Source of the DNA: Verrucomicrobiota bacterium
GTDB taxonomy: Bacteria; Verrucomicrobiota; Verrucomicrobiia; Chthoniobacterales; Terrimicrobiaceae
Reading direction: 5' to 3'
Length of the DNA: 64,000 nucleotides
Assembly: GCA_017305195.1 (NCBI GenBank)
Contig: JAFKMU010000040.1
Location: 99,013-163,012 of the forward strand
Position numbers and translations under genes: made by a program. This document shows positions 54,501-63,104 of this stretch, in pieces; the stretch's first letter is position 1, and every line of letters begins with the position of its first letter. The notes beneath the pieces are model-generated. The model did no database searches. It had not been told where the DNA came from and saw only the letters and a program-made list of their open reading frames with translations.

Positions 54501-55063
54501 TCCTTCAGGACGTAAAGCCACTCGACCGGCATCTCGCCCTTGGTCACGCCGACAGGCAGGGTGTAAAATGAAAAGCCCTCGATCACCCCCTCCGCACCCG
54601 GATCAAGGATGGGATATTGCGAGGAGACGGGCGCATTCAGATCCGTATAGTGCGCAGGCTTGTCCTTCCAGTTTGCCAGAGCAGCCGCCTCCGCCGCCGC
54701 ATCGACGGAATTTGTCAGCACCCAGGAGCGCGACGAGTACAGCTTGTACGCCCGAAGCAAATCGCCCTTGGTGTCAAAGGTTCGGATCATTCCCGGCTGG
54801 GAGGCCCAGGCGACATCTGCCGAAGCATTCGTTCCCGCCGTCGCCGTTTTGATCTGGGCCATCACCAGATTGACCGAGCTATCGGCCAGCAGCCGGGCAG
54901 CCGCGCCATCGGCGTAGGCCTTGGAGGATTTCAGCTCCGTGCCGACTCCCGCCAGGAACGCCAGGGCCAAGGCGGAGAGAAAGATCAGGCTCGCCAGCAC
55001 TATGACCAGGGCCGAACCCCGTCTTCGGATCATCGATTTCATCCTGCCTTTCATTGACTCCAC
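51548..55063 (-). CDS. Large Verru_Chthon cassette protein A-like
   Basis: A 1,171-residue protein with a prepilin-like or signal-anchor N-terminus (RRRGSALVIVLASLIFLSALALAFLAG) and GspK-like features after it (ELKSSKAYADGAAARLLADSSVNLVMAQI). The long body is rich in G, T, S, N and aromatic residues, with no enzyme motif. Possible starts are 55063 or an ATG eight codons later (55039). It overlaps the D gene by 4 nt and the C gene by 13 nt. The size and position fit the cassette's A protein, thought to be the largest, GspK-like minor pseudopilin. Function is unknown. Confidence 0.83.
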   Translation of the reverse strand: MESMKGRMKSMIRRRGSALVIVLASLIFLSALALAFLAGVGTELKSSKAYADGAAARLLADSSVNLVMAQIKTATAGTNASADVAWASQPGMIRTFDTKGDLLRAYKLYSSRSWVLTNSVDAAAEAAALANWKDKPAHYTDLNAPVSSQYPILDPGAEGVIEGFSFYTLPVGVTKGEMPVEWLYVLKDGSIVAPDAAASATRTAVVPGATDKNPIVGRIAFWADDETAKVNVNTASEGAFWDTPRVITDYDRKLGKYQPVKNEFQRYPGHPAMVSLRTALPSITTANKVFSVSPRYVDGGSKQGTVSDVTMPVTLKYDRLYASIDELVFDPDRNPQGISADGLDRTKQILDESRFFLTTASRAPEVNMFNKPRVAMWPVHSRTSSDYRTVQDQTIAFSSTINGLPYYFQRADSLSPTSDYQDIERNQQLIACLQRLMGALVPGFNGSFLAKYGSDRDQILTEAFDYIRATNLNDQGVTNPFAPSGQVTPIYISAMDTLGFGRFPTVAEVGVAFAYLGNGDLSGTPVTAASPVSQDQRPSYAGTDGNGKPPDNTEVILGYLVMSFMNPAMGYPSYIPSFTVQVEGLQNFKINGATMGFPSTGSTYVNRATASDFFGHEPPAGGLDPRWFVIEKRFDASGSDPQRYPFFSLPIVLPTTKLGYSGTYFDFKGGEITVKIFAGDGTAVGDLVQTLNVTIPSPRIPLPGKAEDQYRLIGTGRGSGSYGDRFAKCDSGDTGGTWRLFGAGDGSAKDTVITVALASGDARTSFLRNVPGTLYADTPYNPDAPNVRSSFCANSGFSFFARTRQGKLIENVSSTLFANVLPAAVNGVHVNGDPAMPVGDFDNGIASMPDGSYINKPDEGDLSGMSAAGETPYFKSWGAYSAVNTTYFSPNRQVPSSGMFGSLSTGVKAGEPWRTLLFRPDPSGKHPGSAGLPDHLFMDLFWMPVIEPYAISEPFSTAGKINLNTQIMPFSFITRETGLRAAVKAERILAIPQSKVNNYKNLNKLAASTLPDADFRFDLNVDETMKGVRQRFASNDIYHSASEICELPLIPKDPVGTTLAGMSTFWDNYLLTGDNSKERPYANIYPRLTTKSNTFTVHCRVQTLQNRKGDAANQWTEGRGRVTGEYRGSALIERYIDPNDSRIPDYASTPNAAPLDRFYKFRVPVTKQFNP

Positions 55064-56070
55064 TTGGCTCCGCGTATTCCGATGTCGGCTTGGAAAATGT
55101 GGTAATTAAGATTCTGGGACTTCAGCTTGTCCTCGAGCTTTCCGAGATTGTCATCCAGCTTCGCCGGGTCGTGAAAAAGCCCCTGAATTCCGAAATCTGG
55201 AGCCGTCCCATTCACACAGACCCGCTGCGCGGAGGGTTCGTCAAGCGCGACCATGACGACATGCAGGATCGGCGGCAGCTGGTTCATCTGCTGCGGCTGG
55301 GTCGTTCCCGACCATGGCGTGCGCGAGTCATAAGAATAGTCGGTGGTCAATGAGGTACCGCTGGCATCGTCCGCCGCTGACTTTTTGGGAAGTATGACCA
55401 GCGCGATGATGTTATCTGCAAGAGGGCGTGTGCTTGCGATGTTCCCGGCAGGCGCGCTCCCGCCCGTGAACCAGCCCGTACCAGTGGCATTGGCCGTCCT
55501 GAAAATATCCAGATCCTGAAGCGACTGTGTGAACTGCATGAGCCGGAAGCGATGCTTGAGCGGACTGAGCGCCTCCGTCACAAAGCCGGGCCGCCCTCCG
55601 GTTTCCGCGTCATCATTGTAAGTCACATAGTATCCGATGGAGTTGAGCGCTCCATCAAGTCCGGACCAGTTGATGCTGTTCGCATATCCCAGCGGAGCCT
55701 GGAAGAACACCGCGTGCCCGATCTGTGAGGCATCGGACAACAGGCCGGGACCGGAGATGAAATGCAAATCGGACTGCCGCCCGTATCGTGTGGGCTTCCC
55801 GTCATAAGACGGGTCCCTGGGCGTCCGGCCGCTTCCATCGAAATAATCGTAATAGCCGTTCAGAGTCGCCTGGCTAAGCTTCCTCGTGAGGGATTCAAAC
55901 GCCGACCTCGCCGCCTGAAAGGACTCGATCTTTGCCTGAGAGCTTTTCCAGACGCTCCCCGTCTGCTGGGTGATCGAAAAAATGACCAGCAGGATGATCG
56001 CAAGAATAGCGGTCGAGACGAGCAACTCCACAAGGGAGAAGCCCCGGCTGCATGGAGAACGCTCGCTCAT
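55051..56070 (-). CDS. Pseudopilin of the Verru_Chthon cassette (protein C-like)
   Basis: A 339-residue protein with a class III-type prepilin N-terminus (RGFSLVELLVSTAILAIILLVIFSITQQ): F at +1 after G, E at +5, a hydrophobic helix. Then GspJ-like FQAARSAFESLTRKLSQATLNGYYDYFDG. The first residues (MSERSPC) form the leader. It overlaps the A gene by 13 nt and lies 12 bp after the B gene. It is part of the B-C-A-D cassette. Confidence 0.83.
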   Translation of the reverse strand: MSERSPCSRGFSLVELLVSTAILAIILLVIFSITQQTGSVWKSSQAKIESFQAARSAFESLTRKLSQATLNGYYDYFDGSGRTPRDPSYDGKPTRYGRQSDLHFISGPGLLSDASQIGHAVFFQAPLGYANSINWSGLDGALNSIGYYVTYNDDAETGGRPGFVTEALSPLKHRFRLMQFTQSLQDLDIFRTANATGTGWFTGGSAPAGNIASTRPLADNIIALVILPKKSAADDASGTSLTTDYSYDSRTPWSGTTQPQQMNQLPPILHVVMVALDEPSAQRVCVNGTAPDFGIQGLFHDPAKLDDNLGKLEDKLKSQNLNYHIFQADIGIRGAKWSQ

Positions 56071-56082
56071 TTCGCCTTCCCC

Positions 56083-56508
56083 CTAGTCATTCTTTACCAC
56101 CACCGTGGCGAAGGTCTTCACTTCGTCGGGTCGGGTGCGATTTCGTATCGTCACCACGACATTCTTGGCCACGTCCGGGGAGAGGCTTTGCGTGATGGAG
56201 TTCGTCAGGATCGCCAGAGTCACGCCGACCGTATAGACCATCTGCGCGTCACCAGCGGAGACCTGTCGGCCGCTCTCATCAAAATAAGACTCGTAGGCCT
56301 CGAGTTTGCCGAAATCCGTCAGCACGGCGTCACCGATCACCTTTTGCGCGATCCGTGACTGCACAGAGGTATCGATCGATGCCCGGAATGTATTCATGCC
56401 CACCACGAGGAGTCCGACGATCCCCATCATCGCAAAACTGACGATCCCGAGAGCGATCACGACCTCAACGAGGCTAAACGCTCGGCATCTCTGTTTTGAA
56501 GCCATCAT
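56083..56508 (-). CDS. Pseudopilin of the Verru_Chthon cassette (protein B-like)
   Basis: A 141-residue protein with a prepilin-like N-terminus (CRAFSLVEVVIALGIVSFAMMGIVGLLVVGMNTF) and GspI-like size. It is the first gene of the cassette and the most upstream on the minus strand. The divergent alpha-mannosidase gene lies about 250 bp away across an AT-rich region that would hold the cassette promoter. No prepilin peptidase or secretion ATPase is in the window. Confidence 0.83.
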   Translation of the reverse strand: MMASKQRCRAFSLVEVVIALGIVSFAMMGIVGLLVVGMNTFRASIDTSVQSRIAQKVIGDAVLTDFGKLEAYESYFDESGRQVSAGDAQMVYTVGVTLAILTNSITQSLSPDVAKNVVVTIRNRTRPDEVKTFATVVVKND

Positions 56509-56753
56509 TCTGGGGAATTCATTTTTAGGGGAAATTAGTCATTTTGCATTTAAAATAATGTTTAACATGCAAATAGAATGTCTAAAACGTGCCATAGGAT
56601 ACGCCATTGTAAAGGCAAAATCGGAAAAGATACAAAATCTCCACTCATTCAAATTCGATGAATGATATTTTATTTATTTTATTCTTTTTGCATAAAATAT
56701 TGATTTTCCCATTCCAGACGAATATCTGTTATGCGCTCCAACTAACCCAAGCA
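56509..56753. promoter_or_regulatory. AT-rich divergent control region, pseudopilin cassette / mannosidase
   Basis: About 245 bp, much richer in A and T than the neighbours. It contains TTTGCATAA at 56687-56695, the same 9-bp word as in the GntR control region (there in both orientations). No other clear repeats were seen. Part of the stretch (56658 onward) is an open frame that would add 32 residues to the mannosidase, but it is probably upstream non-coding. Confidence 0.5.
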
Positions 56754-59249
56754 GTGAACTCCAGTCGCCCAATTTTTCACCTCCTGCCCAACGCTCATCT
56801 CGATCCGGTCTGGCTCTGGGATTGGAGAGAAGGTCTCAACGAAGGACTCGCAACCGTTCAGTCCGTCCTCAACCTCATGGACGAGTTTCCGCAACTGACA
56901 TTCCTCCGCGGAGAATCGGCCATCTATGAGCACGTCGAGAAGACGAGTCCCGCCCTTTTCCGCCGCATTGCCAGGCAGGTGGAGGAGGGACGCTGGGACA
57001 TCGTGGGAGGCACGCACATCCAGCCCGACTCGAATCTCGCCTCCACGGAGACCCTGTGCCGACAGTTCGAGTACGGGCTTGATTATTTTCGCTCGCGGTT
57101 CGGCATGCAGCCCACCGTGGCATGGCAGGCGGATTCCTTTGGCCACACACCGGGATGGCCCAACATCCTGCATGCCTTCGGGATGACGGACTTTACCTTT
57201 ACCAGGCCGCAGCGCGGACAGTTCCCTCTCGATACGCCTGCCTTCTGGTGGGAGGGAAGCCACGGGAATCACCTGCTCTGCTATCGACAGCACTGGCCGT
57301 GGTATTGCAGTGAAAGAGCGAATCTCCCGGAAATTCTGGACCTCACGCAGAAGGAATCCTCCGGGTTTGGCTTTCGTAATATCGGCATCCTGATGGGGCT
57401 GGGCAATCACGGCGGAGGCCCCTCCCGGCGACATATCCTCGAGGTCGAAAAATGGCGGGAACAACATCCCGAGATCGAGGTGCGATACTCGACCTTGCAT
57501 GGCTTCTTCCGGGCCCTTCGTTCCGAAATCGACGACCGTCCCGAAAGCGACGTACCCACAGTGAATGGCGACCTCGGCTATTGCCTGCGCGGCTGCTATT
57601 CCTCCGTCCAAAAATTCAAGACCCTTTACCGGCAGGCGGAGAGCGCAGTCACCGAGGCAGAGTGTACAGCCGCTCTGGTCGAGCAGGCGTTCGACGTTCC
57701 AGCCCGTCCCTTGCAGGAAGCATGGAAGGCGGTTTTGTTCAACGCCTTTCACGACATCCTCCCTGGCTCCAGCATCGAGAGGGCCGTCGAAGAACAAAGC
57801 GCGTGGATGGGGCTCGCGCTCCATCATGCCCAGGAGGCCCGCTTTGCAGCGCTCAATGAGCTGGCTTCCCGCATCGACACTTCCGTCGCCGCTCCGACCT
57901 TGGCGGATCATCCGACGGCGGTGCCCATGTTGGTCTGGAACTCCCAGCCGCATCCTTTCCACGGCCTCGTCGAGATCGAGACATCCGTAGACTACCGGCC
58001 CATTTACTCGTACGAAAACCGCGCCGACGAGATCCCTCTCTCCGTCCATGACTCCAGAGGAAGAAACCTGCCGCTGCAATCCATCGGCACCGAGCATACC
58101 TCCATGCCCCATCTTCCCTGGCGCAAGAGGGCGCTCATGCCATTGACTATTCCCGCCTGGGGCTGGCACGTGGTGCGTTTTGCCTGGGATGAGCTTTCCA
58201 GCCCCTCGCTGCCAGATGGCAGTCCGGCCCTCACCGGGAGAGCCGGAAGCACCGGCATCACCAATGGCGACTGGACGATCCATCACGCAGAAGCCTCTCT
58301 CCGCATCGAACGCAACGGGCTCAATTTCTGGAACACCGGCCGGGATATTTCTCTGCAAGTCGTCGAAGACCCATGGGGCTCATGGGGTGGAATGAACGAG
58401 GAGATGGACTCCTACCAGCTCGATAAAATACGGGAAACATGGCGGCTCGCCGCGAGCGAGGTGATCGAGACCGGCCCGCTCCGGGCCAGGCTCTGGACCC
58501 GCTGGGAGGGAAAGAACTCCTGGATCACCCTCACCTTTTCCCTCGAGCAGGACAGCCCGGTGGTGAAGGTCGATGCCCGCCTGCTCTGGAACGAACGAAG
58601 CGCCCGGCTCAAGCTCGTCCTCCCCTGCTCGGGAGACATGGAGTTTGACGTGCCGGGGGCCACGATTCATCGCGATTCCGCCGGCCAGTTACCGAGCGGG
58701 CGCTGGGTGCGCCGCAGCACCGGAGGCGGCGCAGCCGGATTTGCCAGCACGGCGTTGAGCGATATAGACTTCTCCGCCGACGAACTCCGCATCACTCTGG
58801 CCCGGGCGACGCGTTATGCCAACGACGTACCGACAGGACCGGAGGAGTTTCCATGGCAGCCAGCCGTTGACTGCGGAGAGCTGAAGTTTGCGTTTTCCCT
58901 TTTCTCCGGCGACATCGCTCCCGACTCAGCCGCCAGCGCACTCCTCCACCCTCCGTTCGCTCAGATGGTCCACGCCCACCAGGGCGACCTCCCCAGCCTC
59001 GGCAGTCTCGGGCAGATGAAGCCGGAAGGCGTACGCGTCCTCTCTTTGCAAAGGCTCCCGACCGGAGAGGTCTTTGCCCGTATCCAAAATCGCAATGACC
59101 ATGCTTGCCACGCCACGGTCGAGGTTTCCGGAGGAGCAGGCAATGCCCGCAACCTGCTGCCGCAGGAAATCCGGACCGTTGCCATAGTGCCGACGGCACC
59201 GATTCACCGGCCCAGAGAAGCCGCTGCCACAGCGGTCTCGGCCACCTAA
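56754..59249 (+). CDS. GH38-family alpha-mannosidase
   Basis: An 831-residue enzyme, start taken as GTG 56754 (NSSRPIFHLLPNAHLDPVWLWDW follows). The GH38 opening NAHLDPVW gives the metal ligands H15 and D17, and the catalytic nucleophile is D127 in WQADSFGHTPGWPNIL. Further conserved features are GLGNHGGGPSRRHILEVEKW and the linker LPGSSIERAVEEQ. Beta-rich domains complete the protein (about 430-831). The family hydrolyses alpha-mannosidic bonds with retention. No signal peptide is evident with this start, so it may be cytoplasmic. An ATG at 56658 would add 32 hydrophobic residues in AT-rich DNA. SSS symporter and DUF2264 genes follow. Confidence 0.93.
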   Translation: MNSSRPIFHLLPNAHLDPVWLWDWREGLNEGLATVQSVLNLMDEFPQLTFLRGESAIYEHVEKTSPALFRRIARQVEEGRWDIVGGTHIQPDSNLASTETLCRQFEYGLDYFRSRFGMQPTVAWQADSFGHTPGWPNILHAFGMTDFTFTRPQRGQFPLDTPAFWWEGSHGNHLLCYRQHWPWYCSERANLPEILDLTQKESSGFGFRNIGILMGLGNHGGGPSRRHILEVEKWREQHPEIEVRYSTLHGFFRALRSEIDDRPESDVPTVNGDLGYCLRGCYSSVQKFKTLYRQAESAVTEAECTAALVEQAFDVPARPLQEAWKAVLFNAFHDILPGSSIERAVEEQSAWMGLALHHAQEARFAALNELASRIDTSVAAPTLADHPTAVPMLVWNSQPHPFHGLVEIETSVDYRPIYSYENRADEIPLSVHDSRGRNLPLQSIGTEHTSMPHLPWRKRALMPLTIPAWGWHVVRFAWDELSSPSLPDGSPALTGRAGSTGITNGDWTIHHAEASLRIERNGLNFWNTGRDISLQVVEDPWGSWGGMNEEMDSYQLDKIRETWRLAASEVIETGPLRARLWTRWEGKNSWITLTFSLEQDSPVVKVDARLLWNERSARLKLVLPCSGDMEFDVPGATIHRDSAGQLPSGRWVRRSTGGGAAGFASTALSDIDFSADELRITLARATRYANDVPTGPEEFPWQPAVDCGELKFAFSLFSGDIAPDSAASALLHPPFAQMVHAHQGDLPSLGSLGQMKPEGVRVLSLQRLPTGEVFARIQNRNDHACHATVEVSGGAGNARNLLPQEIRTVAIVPTAPIHRPREAAATAVSAT

Positions 59250-59253
59250 ACCC

Positions 59254-59276
59254 GGGCTTCCCCCTGTGGGGAGCCC
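59254..59276 (+). terminator. Hairpin between mannosidase and symporter genes
   Basis: GGGCTTCCCCC (59254-59264) pairs with GGGGAGCCC (59268-59276) with one bulged T. It lies directly after the mannosidase stop. There is no T-run, so it may attenuate rather than end transcription before the symporter gene. Confidence 0.4.
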
Positions 59277-59343
59277 CTCCCTCAACTCCCACCGATCCTC
59301 CACCGGACCGCGATGTGCGCAAGGCGGCCGGAACCCTTGATCC

Positions 59344-61335
59344 ATGCACCTGCTAGACTGGCTCCTCTTTGCCCTCCCGGTAGTCCTCGTCCTCGGAATC
59401 GCCATCGCGGCTCAACGCTACATGAAAAGCGTTGCGGATTTCATGTCGGGAGGGAGGCTCGCCGGTCCCTATCTCCTGGCTGTTGCGTCGGGCGAAATGC
59501 AGGCGGGCGCGGTGGTCTTCGCCGCCATGTTCGAGTTGATCTCCAAGTCGGGATTCACACTGACATGGTGGTGGATGATCGGCACCCCCATCAGCATCAT
59601 CGTCACCATCTCGGGTTTCGTCTTTTACCGATTTCGCGAGACCCGCGCCCTCACCCTCGCGCAATTCTTCGAGCTTCGCTACAGCAAGCGCTTCCGCCTT
59701 TTCACCGGCATGCTCGGATTCCTCGCCGGCATCATGAATTTCGGCATCATCCCGGCCATCGGAGCAAGGTTCATGGTGTATTTTCTCGGCCTGCCCCCAG
59801 AGGTTCATCTCCCGGGATTTTCCCTTCCCACTTACGTGCTGATCATGGGGGCGTTTCTGGGCATCACGCTATTCATGACTCTCACGGGGGGATTCCTCAC
59901 CGTCCTCATCGTGAACTGCGTCGAGGGCATGATCACCCAGATCTTTTATCTCATCATCATAGGCGCGCTGCTTGTGATCTTCTCCTGGCCCGAGATCAAC
60001 GCCGTGTTGATCGACCGCCCTGCCGGGCAATCGCTGATCAACCCCTTTGACTCTCTCTCCCTGAAGGATTTCAACATCTGGTACATCGTCATCAGCATCT
60101 TCGTCGGGGTGTATGGCACCGGAGCCTGGCAAAATGCCAGCGCCTACAAATCGGCAGCGATCACTCCTCATGCCTCGGTCATGGGCAACATCATGGGCCG
60201 GTGGCGGGATCTGGGCAAAAATGCCGTCGTCACTTTGCTCGCGGTCTGCGCGCTAACCTTTCTCAATCATCCGGATTTCGCCAGCCAGGCTGCGGCGGCA
60301 CATGCCCAGTCGGCTGCGATCGAGAGCGCCCAGGTGCGCGGCCAGATGGAGGTGCCCATCGCCATGTCGCACTTCCTTCCCTGGGGAATCAAGGGCGTCC
60401 TCTGCGCCATCCTCCTGATGGGCATCTTTGGCGGCGATGCAACGCACCTGCACTCCTGGGGAACGATCTTTGTGCAGGACATCCTCGTACCCTTGCGCAA
60501 GAAAACCTTTGATCCCAGGAAGCATCTCCTGACCCTGCGACTTTCCGTGCTCGGAGTGGCAATTTTTGCCTTCCTCTTCGGATCACTGTTTCAGCAGACG
60601 GAATATGTCTTCATGTGGTGGGCGGTGACCACAGCCATCTATGTCGGCGGCGCGGGCGCCTGCATCATTGGCGGACTTTACTGGAAAAAGGGCACCACTG
60701 CTGGTGCCTGGGCGGCTCTGCTCTCGGGATCGCTCCTGTCAGGCGGCGGTATCCTTGCCCGCCAGTTCCTCGGCACGGCCTTTCTGCTGAACGGCACGGA
60801 GATTTCACTCGTCGCAACGCTGGTCGCCATCTGCGTATATGTGATTGTTTCACTGCTTACTTGCCGCGAGGATTTCAACCTCGATCGCATGCTTCATCGC
60901 GGCAAATACGCCGCCGCCGCAGAGGATCTCGGGGAACTCCCGGAAAAGAAACCAGCCACCTCACGCCTCCAGGTCGGCATCGGCAGGGTCATCGGTATCA
61001 CGGAGAATTTTTCCACCACGGACAAATGGATCGCGGGCGGACTCTTTGGCTGGAGCATGCTCTGGTTCGTCATATTTGTCGTCGGCTCGATCTGGAATGT
61101 CATCGCACCCTGGCCGACATCCGCATGGTCGGGCTACTGGCATATCGCCGGGATCGGCATCCCGATTTTCCTGAGCCTCGTCATGGCGATCTGGTTCACT
61201 TGGGGAGGCCTGCGCGACATGCGCGAGCTCTTCCGGCGGCTCCGTGTCCAGAAAGTCAATGTCTTGGACAATGGTACCGTAGTCGGCGACCAGAACCTCG
61301 ACGAAGCTGGCGGGAAGGCATCGCCAGAAAAATAA
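59344..61335 (+). CDS. Sodium:solute symporter (SSS family)
   Basis: A 663-residue inner-membrane transporter with many hydrophobic helices. The SSS core appears in AVASGEMQAGAVVFAAMFELISKSGFTLTWWWM, GMLGFLAGIMNFGIIPAIGARF and HFLPWGIKGVLCAILLMGIFGGDATHLHSWGTIFVQDI. The C-terminal LLTCREDFNLDRMLHRGKYA and LDNGTVVGDQNL motifs are shared with the symporter fragment at 43072-43622. The position after a mannosidase and before a DUF2264 gene points to uptake of a sugar or oligosaccharide by sodium gradient, though substrate is not proven. Confidence 0.92.
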   Translation: MHLLDWLLFALPVVLVLGIAIAAQRYMKSVADFMSGGRLAGPYLLAVASGEMQAGAVVFAAMFELISKSGFTLTWWWMIGTPISIIVTISGFVFYRFRETRALTLAQFFELRYSKRFRLFTGMLGFLAGIMNFGIIPAIGARFMVYFLGLPPEVHLPGFSLPTYVLIMGAFLGITLFMTLTGGFLTVLIVNCVEGMITQIFYLIIIGALLVIFSWPEINAVLIDRPAGQSLINPFDSLSLKDFNIWYIVISIFVGVYGTGAWQNASAYKSAAITPHASVMGNIMGRWRDLGKNAVVTLLAVCALTFLNHPDFASQAAAAHAQSAAIESAQVRGQMEVPIAMSHFLPWGIKGVLCAILLMGIFGGDATHLHSWGTIFVQDILVPLRKKTFDPRKHLLTLRLSVLGVAIFAFLFGSLFQQTEYVFMWWAVTTAIYVGGAGACIIGGLYWKKGTTAGAWAALLSGSLLSGGGILARQFLGTAFLLNGTEISLVATLVAICVYVIVSLLTCREDFNLDRMLHRGKYAAAAEDLGELPEKKPATSRLQVGIGRVIGITENFSTTDKWIAGGLFGWSMLWFVIFVVGSIWNVIAPWPTSAWSGYWHIAGIGIPIFLSLVMAIWFTWGGLRDMRELFRRLRVQKVNVLDNGTVVGDQNLDEAGGKASPEK

Positions 61336-61378
61336 AATTTTTCACCGATGGGATGCCTCCCGAGAAAAATATCGCCCT

Positions 61379-62509
61379 ATGAATGAACGCTACTACTGGA
61401 CAGGAGTTCTCAAGCGGATCGCATCGCCGGTGCTGCTTCACCTCTCCCGTCGCACCCTGCGCGAGCGCATGCCTGTAGAATCTGGAGGCGACCCGGCCCG
61501 TCAGAACTTTACACATCTGGAAGCCATCGGACGTCTGCTGGCCGGCATCGCTCCCTGGATCGAACTCGCCGAGGAGGACTCGCCTCCGCTGGCGCGGCAG
61601 GCACTAGACTCTCTCGACGCCGCCACCGATCCCGCATCACCCGATTTTTGTAACTTCAGCCACAGCTCCCAGCCGCTGGTGGACGCCGCTTTTTTGTGCC
61701 AGGGACTGCTCCGCGCTCCGCGCACGCTATGGGAGCCACTTGACCTGCGGGTAAAGCAAAATGTCATCCGCGCCGTGAAGCAAACCCGCGCCATCCGCGC
61801 CTTTCCGAATAACTGGATTCTCTTCAGCGCGATGGTCGAAACCGCCTTGTTCGCGTGGGGCGAACCCGACTGGGATCGCATGAGAATTGACTATGCCATC
61901 CGCCAGTACGAGCAATGGTATCTGGGCGATGGAGTCTATGGAGACGGCTCTGATTTCCACGCCGATTACTACAATTCCTTCGTCATCCAGCCCATGATGG
62001 TTGATATCCTCCGCCACATGCGCGACCAAGAAGACTGGGATTCCTTTACGGAAAAAATCATAGCCCGCGCGCAGCGGGGAGCGGCTATTCTGGAACGCCT
62101 GATCTCGCCCGAAGGCACCTTTCCGCCGCTTGGCCGTTCCCTCGCCTACCGGTTTGGTACCATGCACCTGCTCGCTCAGGCTGCCCTGCTTCATTTCCTT
62201 CCCGAAACCATCCAACCTGCGCAGGTGAGGGAAGCCCTCGGCGCGGTGATCCGCCGTATGGTCGAGGCTCCTGGCACCTTCGATGCAAACGGATGGCTGC
62301 GCATTGGCTTCTGCGGCCACCAGCCCGAAGTGGCGGAATCCTACATTTCCACGGGAAGCCTCTATCTCTGCGCCACCGTCCTGCTTCCACTCGGTCTTTC
62401 TGCTGATGCGCCTTTCTGGTCCGACCCGCCTTCTCCGTGGACATCGGTCCAAGCTTGGGGCGGCCTGCCGCTGGCGAGTGATCGTTCCCTCAATAAGGCG
62501 CTTCGGTGA
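61379..62509 (+). CDS. DUF2264 domain protein
   Basis: A 376-residue protein with the DUF2264 opening pattern NERYYWTGVLKRIASPVLLHLSRRTLRERMPVE, the NFTHLEAIGRLLAGIAPWIEL segment, FGNNWILFSAMVETAL-like (here FPNNWILFSAMVETAL), YGDGSDFHADYYNSFVIQPMMVDIL, and GTFPPLGRSLAYRFGTMHLLAQAAL. DUF2264 proteins resemble alpha/alpha-toroid glycosidases of unknown activity, and are usually encoded in sugar operons. The N-terminus starts at once with the fold and no signal peptide, so a cytoplasmic role is likely. It lies 43 bp after the symporter and shares its strand. Confidence 0.88.
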   Translation: MNERYYWTGVLKRIASPVLLHLSRRTLRERMPVESGGDPARQNFTHLEAIGRLLAGIAPWIELAEEDSPPLARQALDSLDAATDPASPDFCNFSHSSQPLVDAAFLCQGLLRAPRTLWEPLDLRVKQNVIRAVKQTRAIRAFPNNWILFSAMVETALFAWGEPDWDRMRIDYAIRQYEQWYLGDGVYGDGSDFHADYYNSFVIQPMMVDILRHMRDQEDWDSFTEKIIARAQRGAAILERLISPEGTFPPLGRSLAYRFGTMHLLAQAALLHFLPETIQPAQVREALGAVIRRMVEAPGTFDANGWLRIGFCGHQPEVAESYISTGSLYLCATVLLPLGLSADAPFWSDPPSPWTSVQAWGGLPLASDRSLNKALR

Positions 62510-62966
62510 CAAAAACCATCAAACGTTCCATGGCAGGTGAGACGACTATTGGCCCGAACAATGGCGGTGCCGCAGTTTAACCGCCGCAGATGGCATAACT
62601 CATGAGTTTTTGAATTGTTGTTTTTAGGAACCGCGCTCACAGCTAATTTAGTCTAGCCTGTCCTGAAAAACCTCCTTCAAGCCGATAAAAAAAGAGGAAA
62701 AATCTGGTCGAAAGGGAGCCCATGCACAAAGAACGTGAAGGAGGCGGGCAAAGGTCTTGAAACAAGAGGCGTCTTGCTCAAGAATTATAGGTGTGACGTC
62801 CTCCGGTGATCATTTAGTTCTTCGTAAATCTGAGCCAGCAAATTTCAACAGCCGATCTTAACATTGCGAATCTGGTGCAATCTACGACATGAGCATACTG
62901 TTTGTCTGGCTTCTTCCTTAGTCCAGGCAATCACCGCCAACGCGCGATCTCTCCCAATGCACATCG
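62510..62966. other. About 450-bp stretch without a gene
   Basis: No supported gene, repeat or hairpin was found. A plus-strand frame that starts at 62864 runs antisense through the IS3 fragment and is rejected. Confidence 0.4.
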
Positions 62967-63104
62967 GACTCGATCTCCTTCAGGATCCCGATGATTTGCT
63001 CCTCGTTAAATCGACTCCTTTTTATCTGCTGTTCTTTCTGGGTTTTTACCCCTCAAACAGCAACTTTCTCGTTTTACTCGGTCCGATCTATGGGGAGCAG
63101 ATCA
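62967..63104 (-). mobile_element. IS3-family fragment: terminal repeat and start of orfA
   Basis: On the minus strand the sequence starts with TGATCTGCTCCCC at 63104, which looks like an IS3-group terminal repeat. About 80 nt later it encodes KRSRFNEEQIIGILKEIES, the conserved N-terminal sequence of IS3-type OrfA helix-turn-helix proteins. Homology then stops and a stop codon follows shortly, so only the left end survives. The stop codon that ends the neighbouring integrase (63102-63104) is the first triplet of this end. Confidence 0.75.

Noticed and set aside
56658..56753. N-terminal extension of the mannosidase that looks like a signal peptide
   Set aside because: The DNA is AT-rich intergenic sequence, and the hydrophobic residues follow from T-rich codons. 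The GH38 fold starts right after the GTG at 56754. Not fully excluded.
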